Assembly (NCBI GenBank): GCA_000231825.2
Contig: JH720293.1
Coordinates: 2,790,001 to 2,854,000 of the forward strand
Length of the DNA: 64,000 nucleotides
DNA from: Tetrahymena elliotti 4EA
Lineage: Eukaryota > Ciliophora > Oligohymenophorea > Hymenostomatida > Tetrahymenidae
Direction of reading: 5' to 3'
Of this stretch, positions 53,797-64,000 are shown piece by piece; the stretch's first letter is position 1, and every line of letters starts with the position of its first letter. Made by a program: the position numbers and the translations under genes. The notes beneath the pieces were generated by a model that worked only from the letters and a program-made list of their open reading frames with translations, searched no databases and was not told the origin of the DNA.

Positions 53797-56700
53797 ATGA
53801 AGGAAGAATGGATATCTAAAATTCAATCTGGATTTAAAAGAATTGACTTATTTGGAAAGCCCATAGGATTAAATTATAAAAGCTAAGATAAATTTTAAAC
53901 AATCTTTGGTGGCATTGTGACTATTTTAATGATAATAGTCTTGTGTTTATTCTTCTAAAAAAATGTACTTTATTCTAAAGTTTCTTTGGATTTTTGATTA
54001 CTCATAAAACAAAAATAATTTTATTTATTGAAGAAACGACTATTTTATTTTTTTCATACAATTTAATAACTGCTTCTTTTTGTTAAAATATTAGATTTCA
54101 TAGTTTCTAAACAAAGGTAAATGATCTCTTTCATATTTACATGTATAAAGTAATTGATTAATTGATTTGGTTTATTATAAATAGAGGAAATTAAGGTATC
54201 ATATGTTCAAGACTACAGCTCTACCCCCTCTAACTTAGTTCTTGATTTTAACAAATTTATGTTTGCTGTCAAAATAACTCAAGATAATTTTATTACTAAA
54301 CCTCTTTTCGAAGTATACTTAGAGAGCAGGTAAAAAGAGATAGATTTAATATTTTACAAGAAGAAATAGTTATTTCAACTTTACAATAAACAACTTCAAA
54401 GTTTACATTTAATTAAATTTTAATAAAGGCATTATTAAAGATTTTCAAATGGAACATAGGGTTAGATTAGAGTAATTTATTTACTTACATTCAGCTCTTT
54501 TATTTAATACTCATAATTTGTAATAAAAGAATTAACTCTTTATGGAACCATGCACACTAAATCATTGGAAGGGTTTAGGATCAGATTTCGATTGGGAATA
54601 AACGTACCATAAATTAGGCTTCTAAGACTGGCTTTGTCCAAAGTATACTTCATAAAATTTAAAACAATTCCAATTATACATGCTATGAATACAATATTTT
54701 AAAAATAGATAAAATTAAAATTTAACTCTTGGAGGAGTTTTTTCAAGCACGGATTTTTATTTTCTAAAGATATCAATAAATAAGTGTGACCCTACAAAAG
54801 TTTAAAAATAGTTCACATCATCATCTTAATGTGCAACTTAAGAAGAAATTAAAGAGGTTCTAGATTAGAGAGGAGGAACTGCTGTCTTTTCTATATATTT
54901 TAGCAATAAAATAGTCAATCCTTAAAATTTTGATCCTGTGAGCAACTATTTATCAGATGAAACATTCTTTAATTTTTAACCTACCTAGGTAATTTCTAAT
55001 AAAAAAAATATTATTTTAAGTATTTTTTTTAATATTTAAAAAGTTATACACTACTGCAAATATTTTCTTTTAGTCTGTGGAAATCAATACAGATTAAAGT
55101 TTAATGCCATAGGAAGACATAGAACAAAGTATTTTTCCTTACTATTCTCAAAGAGACTTTAGAGAATAATTTGAAGCCGGCAGTTCAGATTAATATGCAG
55201 TATTTTATTTTAGAAGAAGTTCTTTATCAAATACATACATAAGAACTTTCTAAAAAATTGATGATTTAATTTCTTATATTGGTGGTTTCTTTTAAGTAAA
55301 CTTAAAAATTAAATCAAATAAATCAATAAAAATAATTTTTATTAATAAGGCAATATTGATGGTACTTGGATTTATTGTGGGTTATTATAATGAATGGGTA
55401 TTTATAGTTGATATAGCAAATAGGCTTTACAACTTCAAATAAAAAGAAAAAAAAAATAATGTATTAAAGAGATAAGAAGAAATAAATAAATTACTTGAAG
55501 AATAAAATAAAAATTCTTAAAATAATATGGTTGATTAGAATAAAAATTTTTCTGAAAATGCTTAAAATGGGAAAAGCTCTTAAAATGTAAGAGATAATTC
55601 AAAAAAATCATCACTAAGAGCTTCAGACATAAGAAATATAATAAAGTAAAGATCCAAAACAATAAAAATGACCTTAAATAATAATTTGAGATAAAAATTA
55701 AATTAAATTTAATAAAATCATTAAATAAATGACTAGAAATTATCTCAAATATCAGAATCCTAATCTCCCATCAAATATGAATAACAAAATGTTAATCTTC
55801 CTGTAATTTAAGAATAAGAAAATGATTTGGGAACTTAAAAATAAATAATTAATAACAAAATTTAAATTTTAAACAAATAATTTATCAGATTAAATTCAAC
55901 TAAAAACTATGATACAAAACCTCAAAATAAGTAGTTCTTTAATTTCAATTAAATTAAATTTTTAAATTAATTATATCTGTTATAAAATAAAGCTCATTCA
56001 AGTACTATGAAGAAGGAGAAGAAAATTCTATCAAAAATAATTTTAACAAATTGTAAAGTTTAAAAGACAGCAACTTAAGTCTGATCCATTAATAAATAAA
56101 TTAAGTAATTGATAAATGTTTATAAACCATTATTAATCAATTTATGAAATTAATTTTAATAGGAAAATAGAAATGAAAACACTTTAATTTTTGGACTTCA
56201 AAAGAATAACTAAAAAATAGATTCTCATTATACAGCTGATATTAAAAATGAAGATTAAAAGCTTTAAATGAATCAATCTAATCATATTGAACTAAAATAA
56301 AACGTAAACGAAAGTCAATTTTAAATTAAAATATCTGATTAAACTCCAAAAAATCTAGAGGAAGCTTAAGAATAAGAAATAATTACAAAAGGATTTTAAT
56401 TTAAATCAAGAAAGTAAGGAATTAAATATTCTTTTCATAGCATTTAAAATATTTAAATAAAATAGATCATTTTTGATGAGTTAATTTGAAGATATCCTTC
56501 AAAGGTAGTAAGGCATAGTTTTGAGTGCAAGGTTTTTTATCAACAAGTTATTTTTTGGCCTTTTGTTTTAGTCTGATGAAAATGATTTAATTGAAAAATC
56601 AGCTGATCTTGTGTCGAAAGTAATTTTTTGTTAAATGATTTAAATAATTTTAAATTTAACAAAAAGGATTTAGATATTTATGAAATTTTGTACAAACTTT

Positions 56701-57798
56701 AAGAAGTAGAGAAAATGAAGAGAATCATATTTGACAGTCAATAGCTGATCTTATTTAACTTTTTCCCTAAACCAGAAATAGGGGGAGAAGTTAAAGAAGA
56801 AGTAATTTTTACTTAAAAAATGGATAAAAACTAAATTAAAAATTTTTGTAGTTCATCAATAGAGATAGTCTTATAAATCAATATTAGAAAAAGAAAAAGT
56901 AAAGTAATTCGATGGTAACCTAAAAAGCTCCAAATAAATCTAGTAAAGCAATAAGTAATGCTCTAATTGCTTTATCTAGAATGAGAAGAGGAATACATAA
57001 AATGAGAAGAGGTTCTTTCAGCGATATTAAAGCATATAAAAGACTTTATGAAGCCTATGAATTTATAGTTGAAGATAAAAACACTAATAAGATAGAGTAA
57101 CTTTTTTACATAAACAATTGACAAAATTAAAATAGCAAGCTTATTTAAATTTATAGACTTAAATTAATTTTTTAAAATTAGTATGAACAAAAGACTAATT
57201 AAATTATTAGGAAAAGAAATGGAAGACATCTTCAATACTTCAAAACTGTAAAAATCATTTAATTCTTCAAAAATATACTATTAAATCAAATTTAAATTTA
57301 ATAAGATTAAAGTTTAATGAAGATGATTAGAGTCCTAATCTATATCAAGATTAAAGAAGAAAAGCTTTAGTAGGACTGTCAAAATAAAAAACATTAATGA
57401 GAGGAAAGACTTTTGCTGATGTAATTGTAGCAAGTGATTCTGATGCTTCAAATACAGATTAAATAGATTAAGAATAAGATATTTCTGATTAACAAATAGA
57501 AGAAGGATATAATTAAAATTTAGATGAAAATAATTACAATAAAAATAACTCTTACAATAGTTTCTAAATTAAATTTAACAATAATACAACAAAACAAGAA
57601 CTTCCTATACAGAAACCTTACCAAAGTGAATAGTAACTTAATGATTCTGTATAAAGAGAGGTACCTTCAGAGGATTTTGATAAAAATTAGCAAACATAAA
57701 TCAAAATTTAAAGTCATGCTATATTTGACTAAAATATTTTAAACAACAATTCTTCACGAAATATTACCATAAACAATAACAGTCACAAAATATTATGA
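53797..57798 (+). CDS. ciliate-expanded transmembrane protein with large extracytoplasmic region
   Basis: Function unknown, but the architecture fits a large family I recall from Tetrahymena and Paramecium. It starts MKEEWISKIQSGFKRIDLFG, followed by FQTIFGGIVTILMIIVLCLFF, a first membrane helix. The extracytoplasmic part has LEPCT-like and DWLCPK cysteine motifs. A second helix lies near 55340-55390 (AILMVLGFIVGYYNEW), followed by VDIANRLYNF, and a long Gln/Asn/Lys-rich cytoplasmic tail. Late in the tail come LYKLQEVEKMKR and LILFNFFPKPEIG, motifs I associate with this family. Many short introns are present; not all could be fixed, so the exon map is approximate. The TGA stop at 57796 closes an acidic Asn-rich exon. 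Confidence 0.7.
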
Positions 57799-58491
57799 TA
57801 TCATTTTATTAATCAACGAATAAGAAATATTTATACAAAAATAAAGAGTTAATTTTATATATTTTAATTTATGTATCTAGTCGAATGTTTCAAAATAAAT
57901 TTTTTTATTAGATCATAAATTATCATAAATGTTTGGCTTTCAATAATTATTTATTTATTATAAATCTAAGAAATGATGAAGTTATTATTATGTTTGTAAA
58001 ATATTGTTCTTCAAAACTTTATTTTTTGATAAAAATTTTAAGCAAAACAAAAAACTAAAATAGATCTTTAATATTTTTATTTTATAGTTAATTTCTGACC
58101 AATATTTCTTAAATAAGAACATAAATTCTACTATTTAAAAAAATGATAATTTAGTAAATTTTACAAAATTTATTCTATGAATCATGCAAAACTAGAATAA
58201 ATTATGTCAAAAATAACAATCTTAATATTTAATTAAAATAAATACTTAATAAGAAACGAATTTAGTTGAAATTGCTAAAGCCAACACTGAAATTGTTTTT
58301 TGTTAGATGAATTTAAAATTGTAAAAGAAAATTCTACTTGATTTAATAAAATATTTCAAAATTTTGGTAAATTTAATTAATTTTTTTTTTCATTGATATT
58401 TTGCAAACATACTATTCTGGAAATATTCATTATCTTAATTTTAATAACAAAAAAATCTTAATTTTAATTATAAATTTTAGCTTTTATTCTA
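57799..58491. other. intergenic, no gene seen
   Basis: A/T-rich spacer between two rightward genes with no recognised element. Confidence 0.4.
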
Positions 58492-59278
58492 ATGGGTAGA
58501 TTTGAAGTTGATGGAAGAAAATTTGAAACAAGAGGAGCTTCATAAGGAGCACAACTTGCTAAGGGTCTATAGACATTCTAAGACTATTTAAAAAAAAAGA
58601 GATATTAGAATTATAAACCTAAAATTTATTTTCAAAGATAGAATTTGACATATCATCATTCAAGACCATATGATATGCATTCGTAAAGTAAAGAAGAATT
58701 AATCATATAAATCTTAGTTTCATTTAAATTTATTTTCTCATAGTATTAAAAAACTAGTCTCCTGCCAATAAAGTATTCTATGTATGTGCATTTTCAGTTA
58801 GCTGTATTATATTTGCTCAAATCTCAAGAATGATTTATGATTAAAATGTTAGATACTACTACTTAGTTCGTTATCCTACCTAAATGAGGGTATTTGATAA
58901 ATATGTAAATAAAATTTCTTCTAGGTTTTGGGAGATAGGAAAGGAATACTTCAACGACTACATAATCCCATCAATTAGAACAGAATAGGAATTCTACAAC
59001 TTTACTTATGGTATTAAAAACAAAATTTTCAAAATAGAAGAAAGAAAAGCCAAATCTGAATAAGATTTCAAAGTACTAAAATCAAATGCAATAGGTATTT
59101 AAATTTATTTTAAAAATGAAATAATTTAAATATTCTTTTTTAAATGCAAAAAATAATAGAATCAGATAAAGAAGTAGAAAAGTTTGATGAAGTTGTCCAA
59201 TAACAAGATAAAGAAACCAAAAAATTACTATGGAAATTAGAAGAAGAGTAGTCCAAGCAATAAGAAAAGAAAAAATGA
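58492..59278 (+). CDS. unrecognised 221-aa single-pass membrane protein
   Basis: Not recognised. Introns 58688-58743 and 59095-59159 leave exactly 221 codons plus TGA. It begins MGRFEVDGRKFETRG, then a basic, aromatic N-terminal half, one hydrophobic segment (KVFYVCAFSVSCIIFAQISR, about 73-92), and a charged C-terminal tail that is probably coiled coil. Arg/Tyr-rich small proteins with one central helix are common among ciliate-specific accessory subunits of mitochondrial respiratory complexes, so that is one possibility; nothing in the sequence proves it. A 20-nt stretch at 58910-58929 looks like a minimal intron but must stay in the mRNA to keep frame. Confidence 0.8.
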
Positions 59279-59841
59279 ATAAATTAAATTCATCAAAATT
59301 TAATAAATTATTTCAGGTTGTCTTCAAACATATTTATTTTTAACTTATAAACTTGGTTTTTAAATGCAAATTTAATCAAATTATTACCATTATTTTATCT
59401 TATATTTAGACAAAACTCTATCATATTTATTAATTTCATAAATTGACCAATTATAGAATATCAACTAAATTTACATCATAATTTAGTTATTTTTTAAATT
59501 TTTTTAATGAAGAATTCATTATTTTGAATAAACTAAATACAAAGTCTTAAATGATTTATAGAAAGAAATACATTATTTTTTCATGTTTATTTTTTAACTA
59601 TTCTAAAATGAATTATAAACAAATCTGTAGACTATTTGGAGTACTTTGTCATAAAAATCAGTAATAATTATTATTTAGTTATATGTGAAATTTCAAATTA
59701 GCTATCTCATTAACAAATGAATATTTCACTTACTATTATTATCACTCTCTCAACCAAGTTTATATTTTTTAATAAAAATTAATAATTTTTTAACATTTGT
59801 TATCAGGTTTTGAATAAAATAAAAGTAACATTAAGATAAAA
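59279..59841. other. intergenic, no gene seen
   Basis: Spacer between two rightward genes. No recognisable regulatory word. Confidence 0.4.
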
Positions 59842-60849
59842 ATGATAAGCGGGATTAAAAACTTATTTAGTTATTTATTTGATTCTAAAGACTACTCCAC
59901 ATTTAGTGGAGTAGTAGATATCATAGTAGTTAGATAGCCAGACGACTCTCTTAAGTCTATGCCTTTTCATATCAGATTTGGAACTTTAAAAGTTTTAGAT
60001 AATTAAAATATTAATATTTAAATATCTGTAAATGATAAGAAAGTTGAAGACGTATTTATGCTTATGCTACCAGAAGGTGCTTGCTATTTTCCAGAATTAA
60101 ACGAAAAAAATGAAATTTAGAAAAAGCTTAGACCAAGTTCAGCTATTCTGAAAAAATTTAACCTTAAAAATGGATATAATAAGATTCAATTTATTGCTGA
60201 AAGTGATCTACAAGGAAAATAATAAATTGAAGGTAAAATTTATCTTTATAACTATGATACAAAACTTGTTATTTCTGATGTTGATGGCACAGTTACTAAA
60301 TCAGATGTTAAAGGTCATATTAGTACTATTATAGGCAAGGAGTGGACCCACGATGACATAGCTCAATTATATACTAATATACAAAAGAATGGTTATAAAA
60401 TCATTTACTTATCTTCTAGACCCCTTTACTTTTACAATTACACTTAAGGATATCTGAAAGGAATTATATAGAATGGATTCACAATGCCTGATGGACCTAT
60501 CTTGTTATCTCCTGATTAGATTATAAGTTCATTAAATAGAGAAGTTGTATACAAGAAAGCGGATGAATTCAAGGGGGCTCTCCTTAAAGATTTAAGAAGA
60601 GTATTTCCAGAATAAGTCAATCCAATATTTGCTGGGTTCGGTAATAGAGACACTGATGCTACTGCTTGTTTATATGCAGGAGTTATAATTGATAATATTT
60701 TCATTATTAATGAATAAAGCCAAATAGAAATTTTGGGTAGGTAAGAGAAATCGAGTTACAAAAAAATAAATGAAAAAGTTCAAGAATTATTCCCAAGACT
60801 ACCAAAAAAAAGAGAAGATAAATAGTTTAATAATAATTCTTCATAATGA
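59842..60849 (+). CDS. PAH1: lipin / phosphatidate phosphatase, compact form
   Basis: Mg2+-dependent phosphatidate phosphatase that makes diacylglycerol for membrane and storage lipid synthesis. Intronless, 335 aa. The N-terminal lipin domain is clear (MPFHIRFGTLKVL near 45-57, preceded by FSGVVDIIVV). The C-terminal HAD-like catalytic domain begins LVISDVDGTVTKSD; the DxDGT nucleophile motif is at about 146-150. SSRPLYF, GPILLSPD, FKGALLKDL and FAGFGNRDTDA are the later catalytic and Mg-binding motifs. Only about 20-30 residues separate N-lip from C-lip, against several hundred in yeast Pah1 or animal lipins, so the regulatory phosphorylation region is essentially absent. All catalytic residues are intact. 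Confidence 0.95.
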
Positions 60850-61762
60850 TTATTACTCAACCAAAATCATTATTTAATAATTATAATATCTATTTTTCAT
60901 GTTTATTTTATCTTGTCAAACTTAATTATTTTTGTTATTTTAATGAGCTGCCAAAGTAATCTATTTTCTTGATGTAATAGGTATGTCCGTCCTCTTTTGT
61001 GATTATTTATTAAATTTTTTCACTTCGTTGTTAAAAATTATATTTTAATACATCTTTGAAGCTTTTAAAAAACTCATTTAAATTTTAATTGAAATATTAA
61101 AATTTCATCTTAAATCAGAAAAAAGTAACAAATATAACCATATTTTATAGAATATTTTCTTTGCTTTTTTGCTGTTAATGATAATTAAAATTTTTCTTGT
61201 CAAATTTCTGATCATACATACTATTTTTAAAATATTAATTTTAACAACGTTCTCTTTATTTCATATTTAAACAAAGATCCAAAAGTAGAATTCATTTTTC
61301 ATAATTAAATTTAAAAGTATTCAAGATTGTATTCAATTTTATTTTTTATTTCTAACAAATTGATTGATTTTCTTGATTTCGAAAAAACCATTGATAAAAA
61401 TTTAGATTTTAGAAATTAAAAATTTTTCTAAACTTGATGTAAACTTTATGATCATTGATAAATATGGCAATATAATTTCCATTATTATTTTAAAGTATAG
61501 AAATTATAGAAGGAAGGTATTTAAAATAGATTAATCAATATTATCAAGCTAAAGATTATTTTTGCTAAGAGTTTCTTTTTCACAAAATTAAATAAACTTT
61601 TTTATATAGAAAATAGAAAGAAAAAATAAATGAATAAACAAGAATAAATTGATTAAAAATAAAATGAATTATTATCATACAAGAATAAAATATGATTTAT
61701 TTATAACAATTTTTTTGCTTATAAAATGCTAGCATACAAAATATTTATCATATAATACTTTT
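60850..61762. other. convergent gene-free stretch
   Basis: Contains the 3' ends of lipin and of the leftward NAE1 gene. No coding frame seen. Confidence 0.4.
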
Positions 61763-63322
61763 TCAGTATTCTAAAGTGACACCTTCACAAGTAATACCAT
61801 TAAAAACGTATGTGTTGTTTAAAGGAACAAATTAGTGTGTGATAAGTTTAATAGCTTCTTGGGAGGCAACACCACCAATAATAGCAGCAATATTATGGAG
61901 ACGGGAGTCTTCATATCTACAAAATTCTTGAATAATACCTTCTTCAATAGCAACATAGTTAGGATATTTAGTTTCTCTAATTTGAGCTGCTATCTAAGAT
62001 AATTCTGCTTAGTCAGCAGGATTAGGGAATCTTTTATTTTTTTGGTGGAATGAGTTGACAGCTCTTTATCCAACAAACCAAAGGTGATTTTGGTTATCAT
62101 AGTTTTCAGTTTCGTTAGGCTTGGATAATTCATTTTCAATAGAATGGAAATCAATAAAATCTAAGCAGTTAATGTTATCAAGGAATACCTAAATATCTTC
62201 TGTTTGATCAAAAACGAGATTTTTTGTATTTAATTCATTTAGAATTTTAACAAAGGTTTCACGATCAGCATTATGTTAAGTTTGATAAACATCTTTTAAT
62301 TAGATATACCATTCGGTAGTAGACTTCATGTCTGGGATACGACGATCTACAGGGAGGAAGTTGTGGTTTTATTCACGGAATTTTTTAAGAGCAGCAACAA
62401 GGGTCCAGAATTTCAAGTCATCAGTACTAGAGTGGTCAATTTTATTGCAATACTCGTGATCAAAAAGTACTTGTAAATTATCTGGAATCTAAGTGGCATC
62501 TTTATGTGCCCAGTAAATCTTGGAAAGAGCTTCTTCGAAGTTTTCACGATCTTTAGCTTCAAGCCAATGCATTTAAGTTTCAATTGTTTTTTTGAATTCA
62601 TTCTTTTCTTGAATAGAAGAAGGAGTATTACCATTATGAGATTCCTTCCAAGCATTTACAGCCTTAACTAAAATAACTACAAAAGGTACATGAGCAAGAG
62701 GGTTCTTATCTTCATGAGTTGATAGATCTTGTAAATCAAACTTATCACAGAAGTTCTAGAGGAGCTAGAAGGGTTAACGGATACGAAGAGTCCAATCATA
62801 GAAGTCTCTATCAGGTTTACTTTCAATAATGCAATGACGACCTGCTTATAGACGTAACTAGGCATAAAAACCATTGGTTTAGATTGCTAATAACTTGATA
62901 TTGTGCTTATCACAAATTACTGATAACTTATGAAGTTCTTCATCAAGCAATTCGTTTGCAATTACACAAGTAAATTAACTAATGAAGTCTTCCTTAGCAG
63001 CTAATTCATCAACATTTTCATTAAGCCATTTACCATGAACATCTTCAGGGTTCATTTCTGTAAGATTTTCACAGACACTTTTAGCACGGGGTTAACCTAA
63101 ATGTTCAGGAGAGCAGAAAAAGTTGTTTCCTAAATCTCTTTCAGTTATCAATTAGTGATCTACGATTGTGATGTTACCACATCCTGGTAAAACCAAATTT
63201 TTAAGAGCTTCAACTCCTGCAGGTGCTGCTCCTAAGAGTAAAATCTTAGAATTAGCTAACTTTCTTTATCCTTAAGGACCCCAAAGACGGAGTTATCTGT
63301 CGTATTTATCTTTAGATGACAT
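61763..63322 (-). CDS. NAE1: NEDD8-activating enzyme E1 regulatory subunit (APP-BP1/ULA1)
   Basis: Partner of UBA3 in the heterodimeric E1 that adenylates NEDD8 for cullin neddylation. An intronless frame of 519 aa, close to the usual size of about 530. It starts MSSKDKYDRQLRLWGPQGQ, the signature opening of E1 enzymes and APP-BP1. Then comes a Rossmann-like fold (ILLLGAAPAGVEALKNLVLPG with ITIVDH), lacking the ATP-binding Arg and catalytic Cys, as expected for the regulatory half. The C-terminus RLHNIAAIIGGVASQEAIK followed by ITHQFVPLNNTYVFNG is diagnostic for NAE1. Several in-frame TAA and TAG codons are Gln. No UBA3 or NEDD8 gene is in the window. Confidence 0.96.
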
Positions 63323-64000
63323 ATTTTAAGCTTTCCTATTATTTTATTATTCAAAAGATTGGTGAACTATCGCCTAGGCTATTCCTGGTTGATGTTTGAA
63401 AATATAAATTTTTTTTAATTATAATAAGAATTATACCAAATCTTTTTGTTCACTAAGCTTTTCTATTTTGATTGATTAAATAAAAATCTTATTTTCAATA
63501 TGATTTGATCAATAATTTTATTAATTTATAGGACTTTTTGATATTTAATTAACAAAACCAATCCCATACAGTTTTTCTTTCACTTCTAAAGGTCATTTTA
63601 GTGCCAATATATCTTTCTTTATTGCTTTCTCACTGTTCTATATTTATTTAATCTTTATGTCTAATAACAATACAATTTCATTATCTATTTATCCTACTCA
63701 ATTAAAACACCTTGCTTTTGATTCTTGATTGAATATTAATTAGAAGCAAGATTAAATCTTATAATATCTGATCGATCTGATCAAAAAAAGCAAAGTGAAG
63801 CCTCGACTAATATCTTTTCTGATTTTTACTGATTATTGGTCTTTAATACTATATTAAATAATTAAATTTTTTCTTTTTAGAAATAAAATTAGAATAAAAT
63901 AATTTTTTTTTTAAATTAAAAAATAAAAAATCAACATAGTGTTTTTGTTAAATTAAATCTTCTACTTATTTATTTATTTAATTATTTTTATTTAGTTTAT
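63323..64000. other. upstream region of NAE1, no gene seen
   Basis: Promoter space for the leftward NAE1 gene. A small palindromic cluster GATCGATCTGATC lies near 63770. No coding frame reaches the window edge. Confidence 0.4.

Noticed and set aside
58910..58929. GTAAAT...TCTAG looks like a 20-nt mini-intron
   Set aside because: Removing 20 nt breaks the frame, while reading through gives a continuous coding sequence and an exact codon total.
63760..63790. GATC-rich palindrome as an operator
   Set aside because: Short, single occurrence and easily explained by chance.

Overview
The window reads as macronuclear DNA of an oligohymenophorean ciliate, most like Tetrahymena. Three things point there. 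Real genes run through many in-frame TAA and TAG codons and end only at TGA (TAA/TAG = Gln). Introns are mostly 48-90 nt, AT-rich and GTA/GTG...TAG. Spacers are extremely AT-rich. All gene models below were read by hand with this code. For nine of the intron-containing or long genes the spliced length divides exactly by three, which supports the splice sites.

Layout, left to right. 544-4144 (-): DNA topoisomerase III with a zinc-rich tail. 5024-5989 (+): membrane-anchored short-chain dehydrogenase. 6553-about 8775 (+): leucine-rich-repeat protein built from symmetric exons. 9599-13243 (+): membrane hybrid histidine kinase. 14099-16243 (-): atypical Ser/Thr kinase. 18022-20218 (+): unknown 707-aa protein. 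22693-23376 (+): small protein with an acylation-type MGC start. 26669-34023 (-): UTP10/HEATR1. 34709-35902 (-): probable beta-propeller protein. 36653-37444 (-): HMG-box protein. 37754-42579 (+): large protein ending in an alpha/beta-hydrolase fold without its nucleophile Ser. 44690-46430 (+): 14-3-3. 48277-52939 (-): guanylate-binding-protein GTPase joined to coiled coil, zinc finger and PX domain. 53797-57798 (+): ciliate-type membrane protein. 58492-59278 (+): 221-aa single-pass protein. 59842-60849 (+): compact lipin. 61763-63322 (-): NAE1/ULA1.

The genes are ordinary single eukaryotic transcription units with no operon logic. The themes are DNA topology and chromatin (TOP3, HMG box), ribosome biogenesis (UTP10), signalling (histidine kinase, Ser/Thr kinase, 14-3-3) and membrane or lipid biology (SDR, GBP-PX, lipin). 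No tRNA, rRNA or CRISPR was seen. The one sequence element that looks mobile is a perfect 66-bp inverted repeat at 25071-25206 with a 6-bp direct repeat on both sides, lying in a 3.3-kb gene-free stretch.

The most interesting items are that foldback element, the GBP-coiled coil-zinc finger-PX fusion, the LRR gene whose introns interrupt the same codon position in every repeat, and the nucleophile-less hydrolase-like protein.
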